In this document: piece by piece, positions 7,342 through 15,798 of the stretch
Position numbering within the stretch: position 1 is the first letter of the stretch
Layout: each line of letters starts with the position of its first letter
Translations under genes and position numbers: made by a program
From: Gammaproteobacteria bacterium
Lineage (GTDB): Bacteria > Pseudomonadota > Gammaproteobacteria > Xanthomonadales > Marinicellaceae
DNA: 22,403 nucleotides
Reading direction: 5' to 3'
Assembly (NCBI GenBank): GCA_030426705.1
Contig: JAUHXW010000005.1
Span: 1-22,403, forward strand
Notes under the pieces: generated by a model
Told to the model about the DNA's origin: nothing
The model's database searches: none
What the model saw: only the letters and a program-made list of their open reading frames with translations

Positions 7342-8076
7342 TCTGGCTACGGCTACCAACCGTTCGGCATTTAAATCGTAGTCATCCTTGGTCAATGAGC
7401 CATAAATTTCAATGTCTTTGAAACCAGCTTGTTTGAGCATGGTGGTCAATTCAACAGGCGTGTAAACAAAATGCTCATATTCCCAGCGAAAAGCCTTGTC
7501 GCCGCGGACCAGAATCCATTCATTGGCATATACACTCATGTTTTCAATCAATAAAGGCCGTTCGAAACGCACATCACCATTATCGTATTCAGTGCAATGT
7601 ACAGGTTCAATGGCATGCGCCACCTGTTCTTTACCAAAAGTATCAATGATGAATGTGCCGCCCGGGTTTAACCATTGATAAGCATTATCCAGCACTTTTT
7701 GGTTATCTGCCGGTTTGGGGTAATAGCCGAATGATGTGAACAAGTTGGTAATCAGGTCAAATTTCTGTCCGGGCTGATATTTCAATAAATCACTGTGTAC
7801 CAAATTGGCTGATAGTCCTTGCTGGTCAATGAGATTGGCTGCCTGATTCAGTAGGAAACCACTTAAGTCGACACCAGTCACTTCCAAATCGAGTTTTGCA
7901 AAGCCGATTAAATGGCGACCTGGACCACATGCCAAATCAAGCACCGAATTGATGGGTTGACCTAGCAACTCTACAATGTGTTGGCATTGTTCAATTGCGA
8001 GTTGAAAACTTTCCGCATCAAACATGCAATCGTAAAAGATTTCCCACATTTTGTTGTTTTCATACCAGCTCATCAT
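7336..8076 (-). CDS. Class I SAM-dependent methyltransferase
   Basis: 246 residues. Motif I is VLDLACGPGRH (45-55), followed by an acidic residue ending motif II (VTGVD, Asp70), the SDLL segment near 95, and a post-core strand with LNPGGTFIIDTF. These define a Rossmann-fold SAM-binding domain of the methyltransferase-11/25 kind. The C-terminal third resembles small-molecule methyltransferases, with no RNA- or DNA-binding addition visible. The substrate cannot be read from sequence. Two adjacent ATG codons (8076 and 8073) follow GGAAA; the second has the better spacing. A strong terminator ends at 8088, just upstream, so expression needs read-through from yegP or a promoter embedded there. Confidence 0.8.
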   Translation of the reverse strand: MMSWYENNKMWEIFYDCMFDAESFQLAIEQCQHIVELLGQPINSVLDLACGPGRHLIGFAKLDLEVTGVDLSGFLLNQAANLIDQQGLSANLVHSDLLKYQPGQKFDLITNLFTSFGYYPKPADNQKVLDNAYQWLNPGGTFIIDTFGKEQVAHAIEPVHCTEYDNGDVRFERPLLIENMSVYANEWILVRGDKAFRWEYEHFVYTPVELTTMLKQAGFKDIEIYGSLTKDDYDLNAERLVAVARK

Positions 8077-8087
8077 TATTTCCGGTC

Positions 8088-8120
8088 AAAAAAAAGGACA
8101 CTTTATCTAAAAAGCGCCCT
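8088..8120 (-). terminator. Rho-independent terminator of yegP
   Basis: On the minus strand, AGGGCGCTTT pairs with AAAGTGTCCT (plus-strand 8111-8120 and 8095-8104) through 10 pairs, two of them G-T wobbles, around a 6-base loop. Eight T residues follow on the minus strand (A-run 8088-8095). It lies 28 bases past the yegP stop. Confidence 0.85.
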
Positions 8121-8148
8121 TACTTATAGTTATTTTTGCTAATTGACT

Positions 8149-8481
8149 TTATCTGTTATCAACAACTGTGGCGTCGGCCGCATTTTTAGCCACTGATGCC
8201 ATGCCGTTTTTACAACCACTGTCGGTTTTGTACATTTGAGATCTGCCAATTTCCTGACCGTTATTGGCTTTCAATATAAAATAAGTGCGGCCGTCTTTGG
8301 CTTCTCTGCACTCAAACTTTGATTCATCAGCAGCATTGGTTTTGACTGACTCGATGCCATTTTCACAACCAGAAGCTGAACTGTAACCTTGAGATTGTAA
8401 AATCACTTCGCCGTTACCTGCTTTCAAAACAAAATAATCTTTACCATCTTTACCTTTGGACATTTCAAATTTTCCTGCCAT
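8149..8481 (-). CDS. yegP: YegP family protein (two tandem DUF1508 repeats)
   Basis: 110 residues, the same size as E. coli YegP and strongly similar at both ends (MAGKFEMSK at the start, VVDNR at the end). Two homologous repeats are visible: YFVLKAGNGEVI...GCENGIESVK (about 16-47) and YFILKANNGQEI...GCKNGMASVA (about 67-98). Each carries the FxLKAxNG core of DUF1508. The protein is small, soluble and presumably cytoplasmic. Its role is poorly known; homologues have been linked to stress, but nothing here shows this. Each repeat has a Cys in the GC(E/K)NG turn. The start has a GAGAGAG purine run about 10 bases upstream. The gene is monocistronic, with its own terminator. Confidence 0.92.
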   Translation of the reverse strand: MAGKFEMSKGKDGKDYFVLKAGNGEVILQSQGYSSASGCENGIESVKTNAADESKFECREAKDGRTYFILKANNGQEIGRSQMYKTDSGCKNGMASVAKNAADATVVDNR

Positions 8482-8636
8482 CTTTATGTACTCTCTCTAT
8501 TCAGGTGGCTGTTACTTGATCAATCAATCTTTGCAACCACAAAACAAAAATAAATATCCTATGAGGACATTTTCCTTTAACCATATTAAAATAGCCGATT
8601 CAGAATGTAAAACAGATATTATAAAAGTTTACATTT

Positions 8637-8692
8637 TAAGGAATGTTCCTGGGACTTTTTTCACTTTTGTTGCCAAAAATGAAAGCGGTCGC
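8637..8692 (+). repeat. Hairpin repeat, copy A
   Basis: This is the first of two copies of a short element; copy B is at 19663-19721. Shared parts, in order, are TAAGGAAT, GGGA/GGGG followed by CTTTTTTCA, a stem-loop, and GAAAGCG-NN-CGC. The stem here is TTTCACTTTTG (8659-8669) with CAAAAATGAAA (8674-8684), 11 positions with one mismatch around TTGC. It lies between yegP and lptD and points toward lptD. Confidence 0.6.
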
Positions 8693-8714
8693 TTCGAACA
8701 TTTCTAATAATAAA

Positions 8715-8769
8715 TTGCGTTAAGCCTCTGATCGCTTCGCTCACCAACCGACTTAACGCAACTGGTGAG
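8715..8769 (+). promoter_or_regulatory. Leader of lptD with two mutually exclusive stems
   Basis: Stem I pairs TTGCGTTAAG (8715-8724) with CTTAACGCAA (8752-8761), perfect over 10 bases. Stem II pairs CTCACCA (8740-8746) with TGGTGAG (8763-8769), perfect over 7. The left arm of stem II lies in the loop of stem I while its right arm lies outside, so the two form either a pseudoknot or alternative folds. The leader sits 22 bases before the first possible lptD start. It may regulate the operon or be a leftover repeat. Confidence 0.45.
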
Positions 8770-8790
8770 GACAAAGTAACAGAAGTTAAT

Positions 8791-10995
8791 TTGAAAGTCT
8801 GGATTGTTGAGAAAAATTTGATACATATAAAAAAACCATTTTCCCTTTGTGGATGCATACTTTCCTTATTTACATTTCAAATCCAGGCTGATTTGTCTGA
8901 GTGTCCGGCTGTGGATGTCAAGTTAACTACTGCACAGCAACAATGTTTAACCCAAGAAGTTGAGGGTGGAAAAATAAACCTGTTGGCCAATCATTCAAAA
9001 GTGGTTGGTGAAGGCGAGTATTTACTCAGTGGTGATGTCTGTATCATGCAACAGGACATGCGCTTGTTAACACCGGAAATTTATTATCATCAGGCGAAAC
9101 AGATTTTTGATACTCAAGGTGGCGTACTGCTGCAAAACAATGACCAACGCATTTCAGCACGACACGCTGAATTCAACTCCATCAATTTGACCGCCGAATT
9201 GAAAGAAGTTGATTATTTCATACGAGATTCAGAGATCAATGGAGGTGCTGACCGTTTGTTTCTGAGCGAGCAACAGTCAGAATTGAATCGCATGACTTTT
9301 TCAACCTGTTCACCGGAACAAAGGGACTGGGAAATTGTGGCCAAGTCAGCGAAGTTAGACCATGAAGAAGGGATGGGTACTTTCAAAGGAGTCAGTTTGC
9401 GGTTCAAGGATGTGCCGATTTTGTATTTACCATGGGCGAAATTACCATTGAATAATGATCGCCGAACTGGTTTGTTGATTCCTGGGTTTTCTTATTCAAA
9501 CAATACGGGTATTGATTTATCGATTCCTTATTACATCAACATTGCACCACAAATGGATGCCACTTTGACACCACGCTATTTACAAGAGCATGGTTTGATG
9601 CTGGGTGCTGAGTTTCGATACCTCAGCCCGAACAGCCGGGGTGAATTTGAAGGGTTTTATTTACCCGATGATGATTTGAGAAACAGTGATCGTGGGTTGA
9701 TTGATTACACGCACCAAACAAGGGTTGGTAAAAACTGGCGTTTTAACAGTCACCTGAAACACGTGACTGATTCACAATATTACGAAGACTTTGCCTCCAG
9801 TTCGTTCATTACTTCGACACCATACCTGAAAAGCACCATCAACTTTCAGGGTGTCGGCGCCAATTGGCAATTTTTTGCCGGAGTCAATGATTATCAAGTG
9901 CTGAGTCAAACCATCACACCAGCAACCGAACCCTATCAAACCCTGCCTGAAATTGATTTTAACTGGTTTGAATACAACTACGCCAAACAATTCAGTTATG
10001 GTATCAATTCAGAACTGGTTAATTTTTACAAAGAGGATGCAGTGGGTGCCTGGCGCAGTGACGTTACGCCCTGGGTGGAGAAACAATGGTCAAATGCCTG
10101 GGGTTTTATCAAGCCTAAACTGCAATATCGCAGCACCCATTATCAGTTTGATGACAACCGTACTGACCTCAATCGAAATTTACCAATTGCTTCTTTTGAT
10201 ACCGGCCTGACTTTTGAAAAATCATTGGCCGATGGCGGCTTCCGGACTTTGGAACCCAGACTATTCTATGTCTATGCGCCAGATCGTAATCAGAGCGATA
10301 TTCCAATTTTTGACAGCAGAGAGTTAACCTTTGGTGCCGCCATGTTATTCCAAACCAATCGTTTTTCTGGGGCTGACCGACAATCAGACATGAATCAGGT
10401 TTCAGCCGCTTTGACCCATCGCAGTTTCAACCAATCCGGTGATGAATTGTGGAACCTCACTTTGGGTCAAATCAAATATTTTGATGATCAACAGGTACAA
10501 ATCAACAATCAGCCGGAAGATTTAACGAAATCTCCATTAATCATTGAATACAATCACTTCCTGACGCGATACTGGAATGCAGGACTGAGTTTGCATTACG
10601 ACCAACAACAGTCCGAAATTGAAAGGGGTTTGTTCAGGGTACAAAGAAAAGGTGCTGACAACAGTGTGTTCAATTTTGCTTACCGTTTTCGTCGTAATCA
10701 ATTGGAACAGTTTGACACGTCTTTTGTCATACCCATCAAGGATCAGCACCGATTGATTGCTCGCTGGAATTATTCAACCCGGGACAACAAAACCATTGAG
10801 GCGTTGTTTGGGTATGAAAGGAAAAATTGTTGTTGGGCATTTCGCCTGATGGCGAGGCATTATTTGACCGATGAATTGGGTCAATCGAACAATGGCATTT
10901 ATGCCGAAATACAATTAAACGGCTTGGGTTCAATAGGCAGAAACCCAAGACGTATATTGAAACAAACCATAGCAGGATACCAAGAGGCCTTTTAA
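8791..10995 (+). CDS. lptD: LPS-assembly protein LptD, outer-membrane barrel
   Basis: 734 residues from TTG 8791. It inserts lipopolysaccharide into the outer leaflet together with LptE. The N-terminus is a signal peptide (KKPFSLCGCILSLFTFQIQA, cleavage near 33/34), then an OstA-like beta-jellyroll (about 55-190), then a beta-barrel rich in alternating aromatics. The four expected disulfide cysteines are present: Cys38, Cys173 and the adjacent pair Cys680-Cys681 (KNCCWAF), matching E. coli Cys31, 173, 724 and 725. Two further cysteines (52, 84) are unusual. The conserved LPWAKLPL and RRTGLLIPGFSYSN segments follow the jellyroll. There is no ATG near the start. TTG 8791 or TTG 8818, which leaves a tidy 24-residue signal peptide, must initiate. 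It heads a tight operon with its own periplasmic chaperone gene surA. Confidence 0.95.
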   Translation: MKVWIVEKNLIHIKKPFSLCGCILSLFTFQIQADLSECPAVDVKLTTAQQQCLTQEVEGGKINLLANHSKVVGEGEYLLSGDVCIMQQDMRLLTPEIYYHQAKQIFDTQGGVLLQNNDQRISARHAEFNSINLTAELKEVDYFIRDSEINGGADRLFLSEQQSELNRMTFSTCSPEQRDWEIVAKSAKLDHEEGMGTFKGVSLRFKDVPILYLPWAKLPLNNDRRTGLLIPGFSYSNNTGIDLSIPYYINIAPQMDATLTPRYLQEHGLMLGAEFRYLSPNSRGEFEGFYLPDDDLRNSDRGLIDYTHQTRVGKNWRFNSHLKHVTDSQYYEDFASSSFITSTPYLKSTINFQGVGANWQFFAGVNDYQVLSQTITPATEPYQTLPEIDFNWFEYNYAKQFSYGINSELVNFYKEDAVGAWRSDVTPWVEKQWSNAWGFIKPKLQYRSTHYQFDDNRTDLNRNLPIASFDTGLTFEKSLADGGFRTLEPRLFYVYAPDRNQSDIPIFDSRELTFGAAMLFQTNRFSGADRQSDMNQVSAALTHRSFNQSGDELWNLTLGQIKYFDDQQVQINNQPEDLTKSPLIIEYNHFLTRYWNAGLSLHYDQQQSEIERGLFRVQRKGADNSVFNFAYRFRRNQLEQFDTSFVIPIKDQHRLIARWNYSTRDNKTIEALFGYERKNCCWAFRLMARHYLTDELGQSNNGIYAEIQLNGLGSIGRNPRRILKQTIAGYQEAF

Positions 10996-10996
10996 T

Positions 10997-12265
10997 ATGA
11001 GAAAGAACATGAAATACATCATGATGTTGTTAATGTTATCAACCACGCCGATTATGGCTCAGGAATTACTCGATGAAATTGTCGCTGTTGTTGATGAAAC
11101 CGTCATCATGAAATCAGAACTGGAACGCTCAGTTTCGTCCATCAAACAACAAATTGAATCAACCGGTAATCAGGTGCCTCCGGCTGATGTGTTGAATCGA
11201 CAGGTGCTGGAACGCATGATTGTGCAACAAATTCAGATAGACCGTGCTGAACAGGTCGGTATCAGAATTTCTGATGGTGAATTGGATGCGGCTTTGAGTA
11301 ACATTGCACAGCAAAATGGTTTGACTTTGAGTCAGATGCAACAAACCATAGAAAAAGATGGTTTTGATTTTGCCGAATTTCGTCGCGACATGCGCCGGGA
11401 TATGCAAGCTGAAAGGGTTCGTTATGCTTATGCCAACTCTAATGTGAAAATCAGTGACCACGAAATTGATTTGTTCCTGGCCGATAATGAACTGGATCAG
11501 GGTGAGGTGGAATTACAGCATATTTTAATCGCCACCAGCAGTGAAAATGATGCAGCAGCCACAGAAGCTGCCAGCAAAGAAGCAGAGGAACTTTATGATC
11601 GAATTCAGGCTGGTGAAAACTTTGCGGTTTTGGCCACCCAGTTTTCAGATGGTCAAAAAGCTTTGGAAGGCGGTCGTTTGGGTTGGCGTCCGGTGAATCA
11701 GTTACCGCCTTTGTTTGCAGACCAGGTCAATACCATGGCAGAAGGTGAAGTGACCCATCCAATCCGATCTCCAAGTGGTTTTCATATCCTGAAATTATTG
11801 GGTAAGAAAAGCAACACCATCAAAACCCAGGATCAGTACAACATGCTACACATCATGGTTGAAACCAATCAAGTGGTGTCTCCCAAAGATGGTATGAGCA
11901 TCATCAATAATTTGTACGATAAGATTTTGGCCGGTGAAGATTTCTCCAAGATTGCTGAAGAACATTCAGATGATCACAGTTCGGCCCCTTTGGGTGGTGA
12001 TATGGGTTGGTTTGAAATCAATAAGTTTGGACCACGCATGGCCGACGTGCTGAAAAGCCTTGAGGTGGGGGATATGTCCAGCCCATTCCAAACCGAAGCA
12101 GGCTGGCACATCATTAAATTCCTCGGTAAAAAAGAAGCCGACGTGACCGAGGAATTCAAACGAACGCAAGCTTCTAATGCCATCAGAGAAAGAAAAGTTC
12201 AGGAATTAATCGAGTCATGGATTCGAGAAATTCGTGGTGAAGCTTACGTTGACATCCGGATTTAA
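10997..12265 (+). CDS. surA: Periplasmic chaperone / peptidyl-prolyl isomerase SurA
   Basis: 422 residues, close to E. coli SurA. It escorts unfolded outer-membrane proteins, including LptD, to the Bam complex. A signal peptide (1-21, ending PIMA) is followed by an N-terminal chaperone region starting LLDEIVAVVDETVIMKSEL, two parvulin domains (about 171-270 and 281-379; ELQHILI...GGRLGW and NMLHIMV...GGDMGW), and a short C-terminal helix. Both parvulin domains end in GFHILKLLG / GWHIIKFLG. The start ATG lies one base after the lptD stop and follows AAGAGG, so it is co-translated with lptD. Confidence 0.97.
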   Translation: MRKNMKYIMMLLMLSTTPIMAQELLDEIVAVVDETVIMKSELERSVSSIKQQIESTGNQVPPADVLNRQVLERMIVQQIQIDRAEQVGIRISDGELDAALSNIAQQNGLTLSQMQQTIEKDGFDFAEFRRDMRRDMQAERVRYAYANSNVKISDHEIDLFLADNELDQGEVELQHILIATSSENDAAATEAASKEAEELYDRIQAGENFAVLATQFSDGQKALEGGRLGWRPVNQLPPLFADQVNTMAEGEVTHPIRSPSGFHILKLLGKKSNTIKTQDQYNMLHIMVETNQVVSPKDGMSIINNLYDKILAGEDFSKIAEEHSDDHSSAPLGGDMGWFEINKFGPRMADVLKSLEVGDMSSPFQTEAGWHIIKFLGKKEADVTEEFKRTQASNAIRERKVQELIESWIREIRGEAYVDIRI

Positions 12266-12286
12266 ACAAACCATCCTGACTATTTT

Positions 12287-13216
12287 TTGACACCAATGAT
12301 TGCCATTACTTTAGGAGAACCTGCAGGCATTGGTGTCGAGTTGGTGGCTCAATTAGCAGCCACCAATGAACTGTCAAACTGTGTTTTAGTTGGTGATCAA
12401 CAGCTGATTCAACAAAACATCCCACAAGCTGATGATATACCAATCAAGCATGTGCCTTTGGCCAAACCGGCTAATTTGGGGCAATTGAATGTGGCCAATG
12501 CGCGTTATGTGCTAGAGACCATCAAAACAGCTGCTTTGGGTTGCCTGAGTGGTGAATACCAGGCGATGGTCACTTGTCCCATCCACAAAGGTATTATCAA
12601 TGATGCAGGCATTGCCTTTTCAGGTCATACTGAATACCTCGCAGAACTTACCGATACCCCAAAAGTGGTGATGATGTTACTGAATCAGGCGATGCGAGTG
12701 GCATTGGTGACCACGCATTTGCCTTTGAAGGATGTTTCTGCACATATAACCGATACAAACATCAAACAAGTCAGTAGGATATTACACCACGATTTACGAA
12801 GTAAATTTGGCATTGAACAACCTAAAATAGGTGTTTGCGGTCTTAATCCGCATGCCGGAGAAGATGGCCATTTGGGTAGAGAAGAACTGGATACCATCAT
12901 TCCGGCGTTAAACGATTTGCGAGATGAAGAATTGGATTTAATTGGCCCCATTCCAGCAGATACCCTGTTTACGCCCAATAAAGTAAAACAATATGATGCG
13001 ATTTTAGCCATGTACCATGACCAGGGTCTGGCGCCATTAAAATATGCCGGGTTTGGCGAGTCGGTCAACATCACCCTGGGATTGCCAATTATTCGCACCA
13101 GTGTCGATCATGGCACGGCATTGGACATTGCTGGCAAGGGCTTGGCTGATGCTGGCAGTCTGCGTGCAGCAATCAGGCTGGCCAAAGACTGTGTAGCCAG
13201 GACAAATCAACCATGA
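12287..13216 (+). CDS. pdxA: 4-hydroxythreonine-4-phosphate dehydrogenase
   Basis: 309 residues from TTG 12287; ATG 12296 (306 residues) is an equally good or better start, and neither has a clear ribosome site. It oxidises 4-phosphohydroxy-L-threonine in the DXP-dependent pyridoxal-phosphate pathway. The N-terminus has the family signature LGEPAGIGVELV. The three metal-binding histidines are His144 (TTHLPL), His189 (NPHAGEDGH) and His244 (YHDQGLAPLKY). Their spacings of 45 and 55 match E. coli His166, 211 and 266. VDHGTALDIAGKG closes the active site. It lies 21-30 bases after surA in the conserved surA-pdxA-rsmA order and overlaps rsmA by ATGA. Confidence 0.96.
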   Translation: MTPMIAITLGEPAGIGVELVAQLAATNELSNCVLVGDQQLIQQNIPQADDIPIKHVPLAKPANLGQLNVANARYVLETIKTAALGCLSGEYQAMVTCPIHKGIINDAGIAFSGHTEYLAELTDTPKVVMMLLNQAMRVALVTTHLPLKDVSAHITDTNIKQVSRILHHDLRSKFGIEQPKIGVCGLNPHAGEDGHLGREELDTIIPALNDLRDEELDLIGPIPADTLFTPNKVKQYDAILAMYHDQGLAPLKYAGFGESVNITLGLPIIRTSVDHGTALDIAGKGLADAGSLRAAIRLAKDCVARTNQP

Positions 13217-13974
13217 GAGCCAAAAAATCATTAGGACAAAATTTTCTACAGGATGAAGGTATCATCAACAACATCGTAAAAATCATCCATCCACAAGCCG
13301 GTGAGAAAATCATTGAGATTGGCCCAGGCCAAGGCGCCATCACCCAATATTTGCAAGCCAGTGGTGCTGACCTCCAGTTGATTGAATTGGATACCGACTT
13401 GATTCCTTTGTTACAGCAACAATTTGGCCAACATGACAATGTGCAAATCCATCATCTGGATGCGTTGAAGCTCAAATTAAATAATGGTCCATTTAAAGTT
13501 GTAGGCAATTTACCCTACAACATTTCATCACCATTGCTCATCAGCATGTTGTACCAGCACACAGAAATTAAACAGATGGTATTCATGTTGCAAAAAGAAG
13601 TGGTACAACGCATCTGTGCACAACCGGGTCAAAAACTGTTTGGCCGGTTGTCAGTGATGTTACAACATCAATTTACATGTTCCAGTCATTTGGACATTCC
13701 GCCCACCGCCTTTATTCCTCAACCCAAAGTTGATTCCCAAATCGTGCAATTGATTCCTCGGGAAAACGCAACTGAGGTGTCATTACCGGTGCTGGAAAGT
13801 TTGGTCAAGCAAGCCTTTGCCATGCGCCGCAAAACCATTCGAAACAACCTGAAAAAAATCATCTCAGACGAACAGCTGCAAAGCTGTGGTATTGATCCGG
13901 GGCAAAGGCCGGAAACCATCACTGTTTCGCAATATGAACAACTGGCAAAGATGTTAGCAAACCATGCTGATTAA
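13213..13974 (+). CDS. rsmA: 16S rRNA (adenine1518/1519-N6)-dimethyltransferase
   Basis: 253 residues (also called KsgA). It dimethylates two adjacent adenines in helix 45 of 16S rRNA late in small-subunit assembly. The N-terminus has KKSLGQNFLQD. SAM motif I is EIGPGQG (35-41), an acidic residue follows in QLIELD (55-60), motif IV is NLPYNIS (99-105), and FIPQPKVDS (167-175) precedes the C-terminal helical domain with AFAMRRKTIRNNL. The ATG overlaps the pdxA stop (ATGA) and has AGGA upstream, so translation is coupled. The next gene starts 11 bases before its stop. Confidence 0.97.
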   Translation: MRAKKSLGQNFLQDEGIINNIVKIIHPQAGEKIIEIGPGQGAITQYLQASGADLQLIELDTDLIPLLQQQFGQHDNVQIHHLDALKLKLNNGPFKVVGNLPYNISSPLLISMLYQHTEIKQMVFMLQKEVVQRICAQPGQKLFGRLSVMLQHQFTCSSHLDIPPTAFIPQPKVDSQIVQLIPRENATEVSLPVLESLVKQAFAMRRKTIRNNLKKIISDEQLQSCGIDPGQRPETITVSQYEQLAKMLANHAD

Positions 13975-14563
13975 AGACTATAAAGACATTCCAAGCTGTT
14001 TTGTCACCGCCACAGATACCGATGCCGGTAAAACCTATGTTTCTTGTCAGATTTTACAGGCATGGAAAGATCAGGGCTTTTCAGTAGGCGCTTTCAAACC
14101 CATCGCTTCGGGCGCCATCTGGCAGGAAGGTCATTTGGTGAGTGAAGATGCCATGGAATTGGCCAAAGTCACCGGACAACCATTGGCAGAAATCAACCCA
14201 TTCACTTTTGAACTTCCTGCTTCGCCACACATTGCTGATGTGAACGGTGAGTTTGATTTGGAACAATGTGTGCAGTTATTTCAACAAATGTTTCAGCAAT
14301 ACGACCGGGTTTTGGTGGAAGGTGTTGGTGGCTGGTGTGTGCCACTTACAGATGATTTGATGCTTAAAGACCTGGCCAATGCCATCAACCTGCCCATCAT
14401 CATGATCGCCCGCATCGGCCTCGGCTGTATCAACCACAGCCTGCTCACCATAGATAAAATCAAACAAGACAGCAAACTATACCACGGCTGGATTGCCAAC
14501 TTGATTGACCCGGATTATCCCGATATTGAATCTAATATCGAGGCAGTATTGAACAGAACTTAA
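13964..14563 (+). CDS. bioD: Dethiobiotin synthetase
   Basis: 199 residues, a little shorter than E. coli BioD (about 225). It forms the ureido ring of dethiobiotin from diaminopelargonic acid, CO2 and ATP. The P-loop TATDTDAGKT (15-24) is followed by FKPI (Lys45), the VEGVGG motif (118-123) and GLGCINHSLLT (152-162). The ATG overlaps the end of rsmA by 11 bases. In E. coli the equivalent slot after rsmA holds apaG-apaH; here it holds a biotin gene, with no other bio gene in the window. The C-terminal stop shares bases with the convergent permease stop. The enzyme family is clear. Confidence 0.93.
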   Translation: MLIKDYKDIPSCFVTATDTDAGKTYVSCQILQAWKDQGFSVGAFKPIASGAIWQEGHLVSEDAMELAKVTGQPLAEINPFTFELPASPHIADVNGEFDLEQCVQLFQQMFQQYDRVLVEGVGGWCVPLTDDLMLKDLANAINLPIIMIARIGLGCINHSLLTIDKIKQDSKLYHGWIANLIDPDYPDIESNIEAVLNRT

Positions 14564-15798
14564 TTTTTTTGCAAAGCTTGAATCGGATCGAGTTCGGCGG
14601 CTTGTTTGGCGGGGTAGTAGCCGAAGGCTATACCGGTCAATAAACAAACACCAACAGCCAAGATGATAGAAAACAGGCTCCAGGCGACCGGCCAACTGGC
14701 GAGTGATTGAATCAGGAACGACAGGATAACACCCATGACGATACCGAGGATTGCACCGAACGCAGCGATGGTGGCGCTTTCTATCAGGAATTGGTTTTTG
14801 ATGTCTACTTTGCGAGCACCCAGGGCACGCAGCAAGCCGATTTCCTTGGTTCTCTCAAGTACCGTGGCCAGCATGATGTTCATGATGCCGATGCCACCTA
14901 CTAAAAGTGAAATACCGGCAATGCTGGACATCACGATGGTAAAAATTTGCTGGGTCTGGTTTTGTTGGTTAAGCAGTGAGGCCGGCACGATGATTTGGTA
15001 GTCATCAATGTTACCATGGCGACGTTTGAGTAAGCGATCGATGGCAACAGAGGCCAGTTGTGGTTTGATGCTTTCATCGATGCCAACGCGGATGGTGTCC
15101 AGCTGACTTTCCAGCATTTCCAATTTCAGACGTTTGAAGGCAGTTTCAACAGGAATAAAAATCTGGTTGTGCTCGGCGCCGAGTTTGATGCCTTGTATTT
15201 CATCTTTGGACAATTCGTCTTTGCGCAAAATACCGACCACTTGAACCCACAGGTGATTGACTTTGATGCGCTCACCCAAAGCATTACCCTCCGGAAACAG
15301 CTGTTCAGCAGCTTCTGAGCCAATGACGGCCACTTGTGAGAAGTCCTTGTTGTCTGTTTCATCAAACAAACGGCCAGAGGCCACTTCAAGGTTGGCCATG
15401 GCAAAACAACTGGGGGATATGGCTTTGACCGCGCCATCAGAATTGGCATTGACTGAAAACAGGCTCCAGGTTTTGATGGTTTTTTCGCCACAGGTTTGTT
15501 CGACAAATGGCAGGCTGTCCTGCAGGGCGCGCACATCATTCATCGATAATCCGAGCGTGTCTTCTCTAACTTCTTTCAAAGTTTCCTGATCAAAGGTTTT
15601 TTCCTCAATCACCAGATTACGCAAGCCCATTTTTTCAATCAAACGGGTGGCCTCGGCTTGTGCGCCTTCACCGATGCTCAACATGGCAATCACCGCACCC
15701 ACGCCAAACACCATGCCCAACAGGGTCAGTAGCGTGCGCAGTTTGTGGTGCATCATTTCGGAAATCGCGTGCCTTAAATTGATACCTAATGTGTTCAT
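14560..15798 (-). CDS. MacB/FtsX-type ABC transporter permease
   Basis: 412 residues with the MacB layout: TM1 (about 22-42), a periplasmic MacB_PCD domain (about 43-275), and TM2-TM4 (about 285-310, 342-362, 372-394). The cytoplasmic coupling segment ERTKEIGLLRALGARK (315-330) and the terminal PAKQAAELDPIQAL are typical of type VII (mechanotransmission) ABC permeases. There is no fused ATPase; the ATPase is encoded at the start of the operon. The ATG overlaps the stop of the lipoprotein adaptor gene (ATGA). It is the last gene of the operon. Such systems drive substrates from the periplasm outward through a TolC-like channel, which is absent from this window. Confidence 0.92.
   Translation of the reverse strand: MNTLGINLRHAISEMMHHKLRTLLTLLGMVFGVGAVIAMLSIGEGAQAEATRLIEKMGLRNLVIEEKTFDQETLKEVREDTLGLSMNDVRALQDSLPFVEQTCGEKTIKTWSLFSVNANSDGAVKAISPSCFAMANLEVASGRLFDETDNKDFSQVAVIGSEAAEQLFPEGNALGERIKVNHLWVQVVGILRKDELSKDEIQGIKLGAEHNQIFIPVETAFKRLKLEMLESQLDTIRVGIDESIKPQLASVAIDRLLKRRHGNIDDYQIIVPASLLNQQNQTQQIFTIVMSSIAGISLLVGGIGIMNIMLATVLERTKEIGLLRALGARKVDIKNQFLIESATIAAFGAILGIVMGVILSFLIQSLASWPVAWSLFSIILAVGVCLLTGIAFGYYPAKQAAELDPIQALQKN

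Noticed and set aside
8456..8707. 83-codon plus-strand frame overlapping the yegP start
   Set aside because: It begins antisense to yegP and runs through hairpin copy A; there is no ribosome site and no family resemblance.
12685..13098. 137-codon frame antisense to pdxA
   Set aside because: Shadow of a conserved gene with all catalytic residues on the plus strand.
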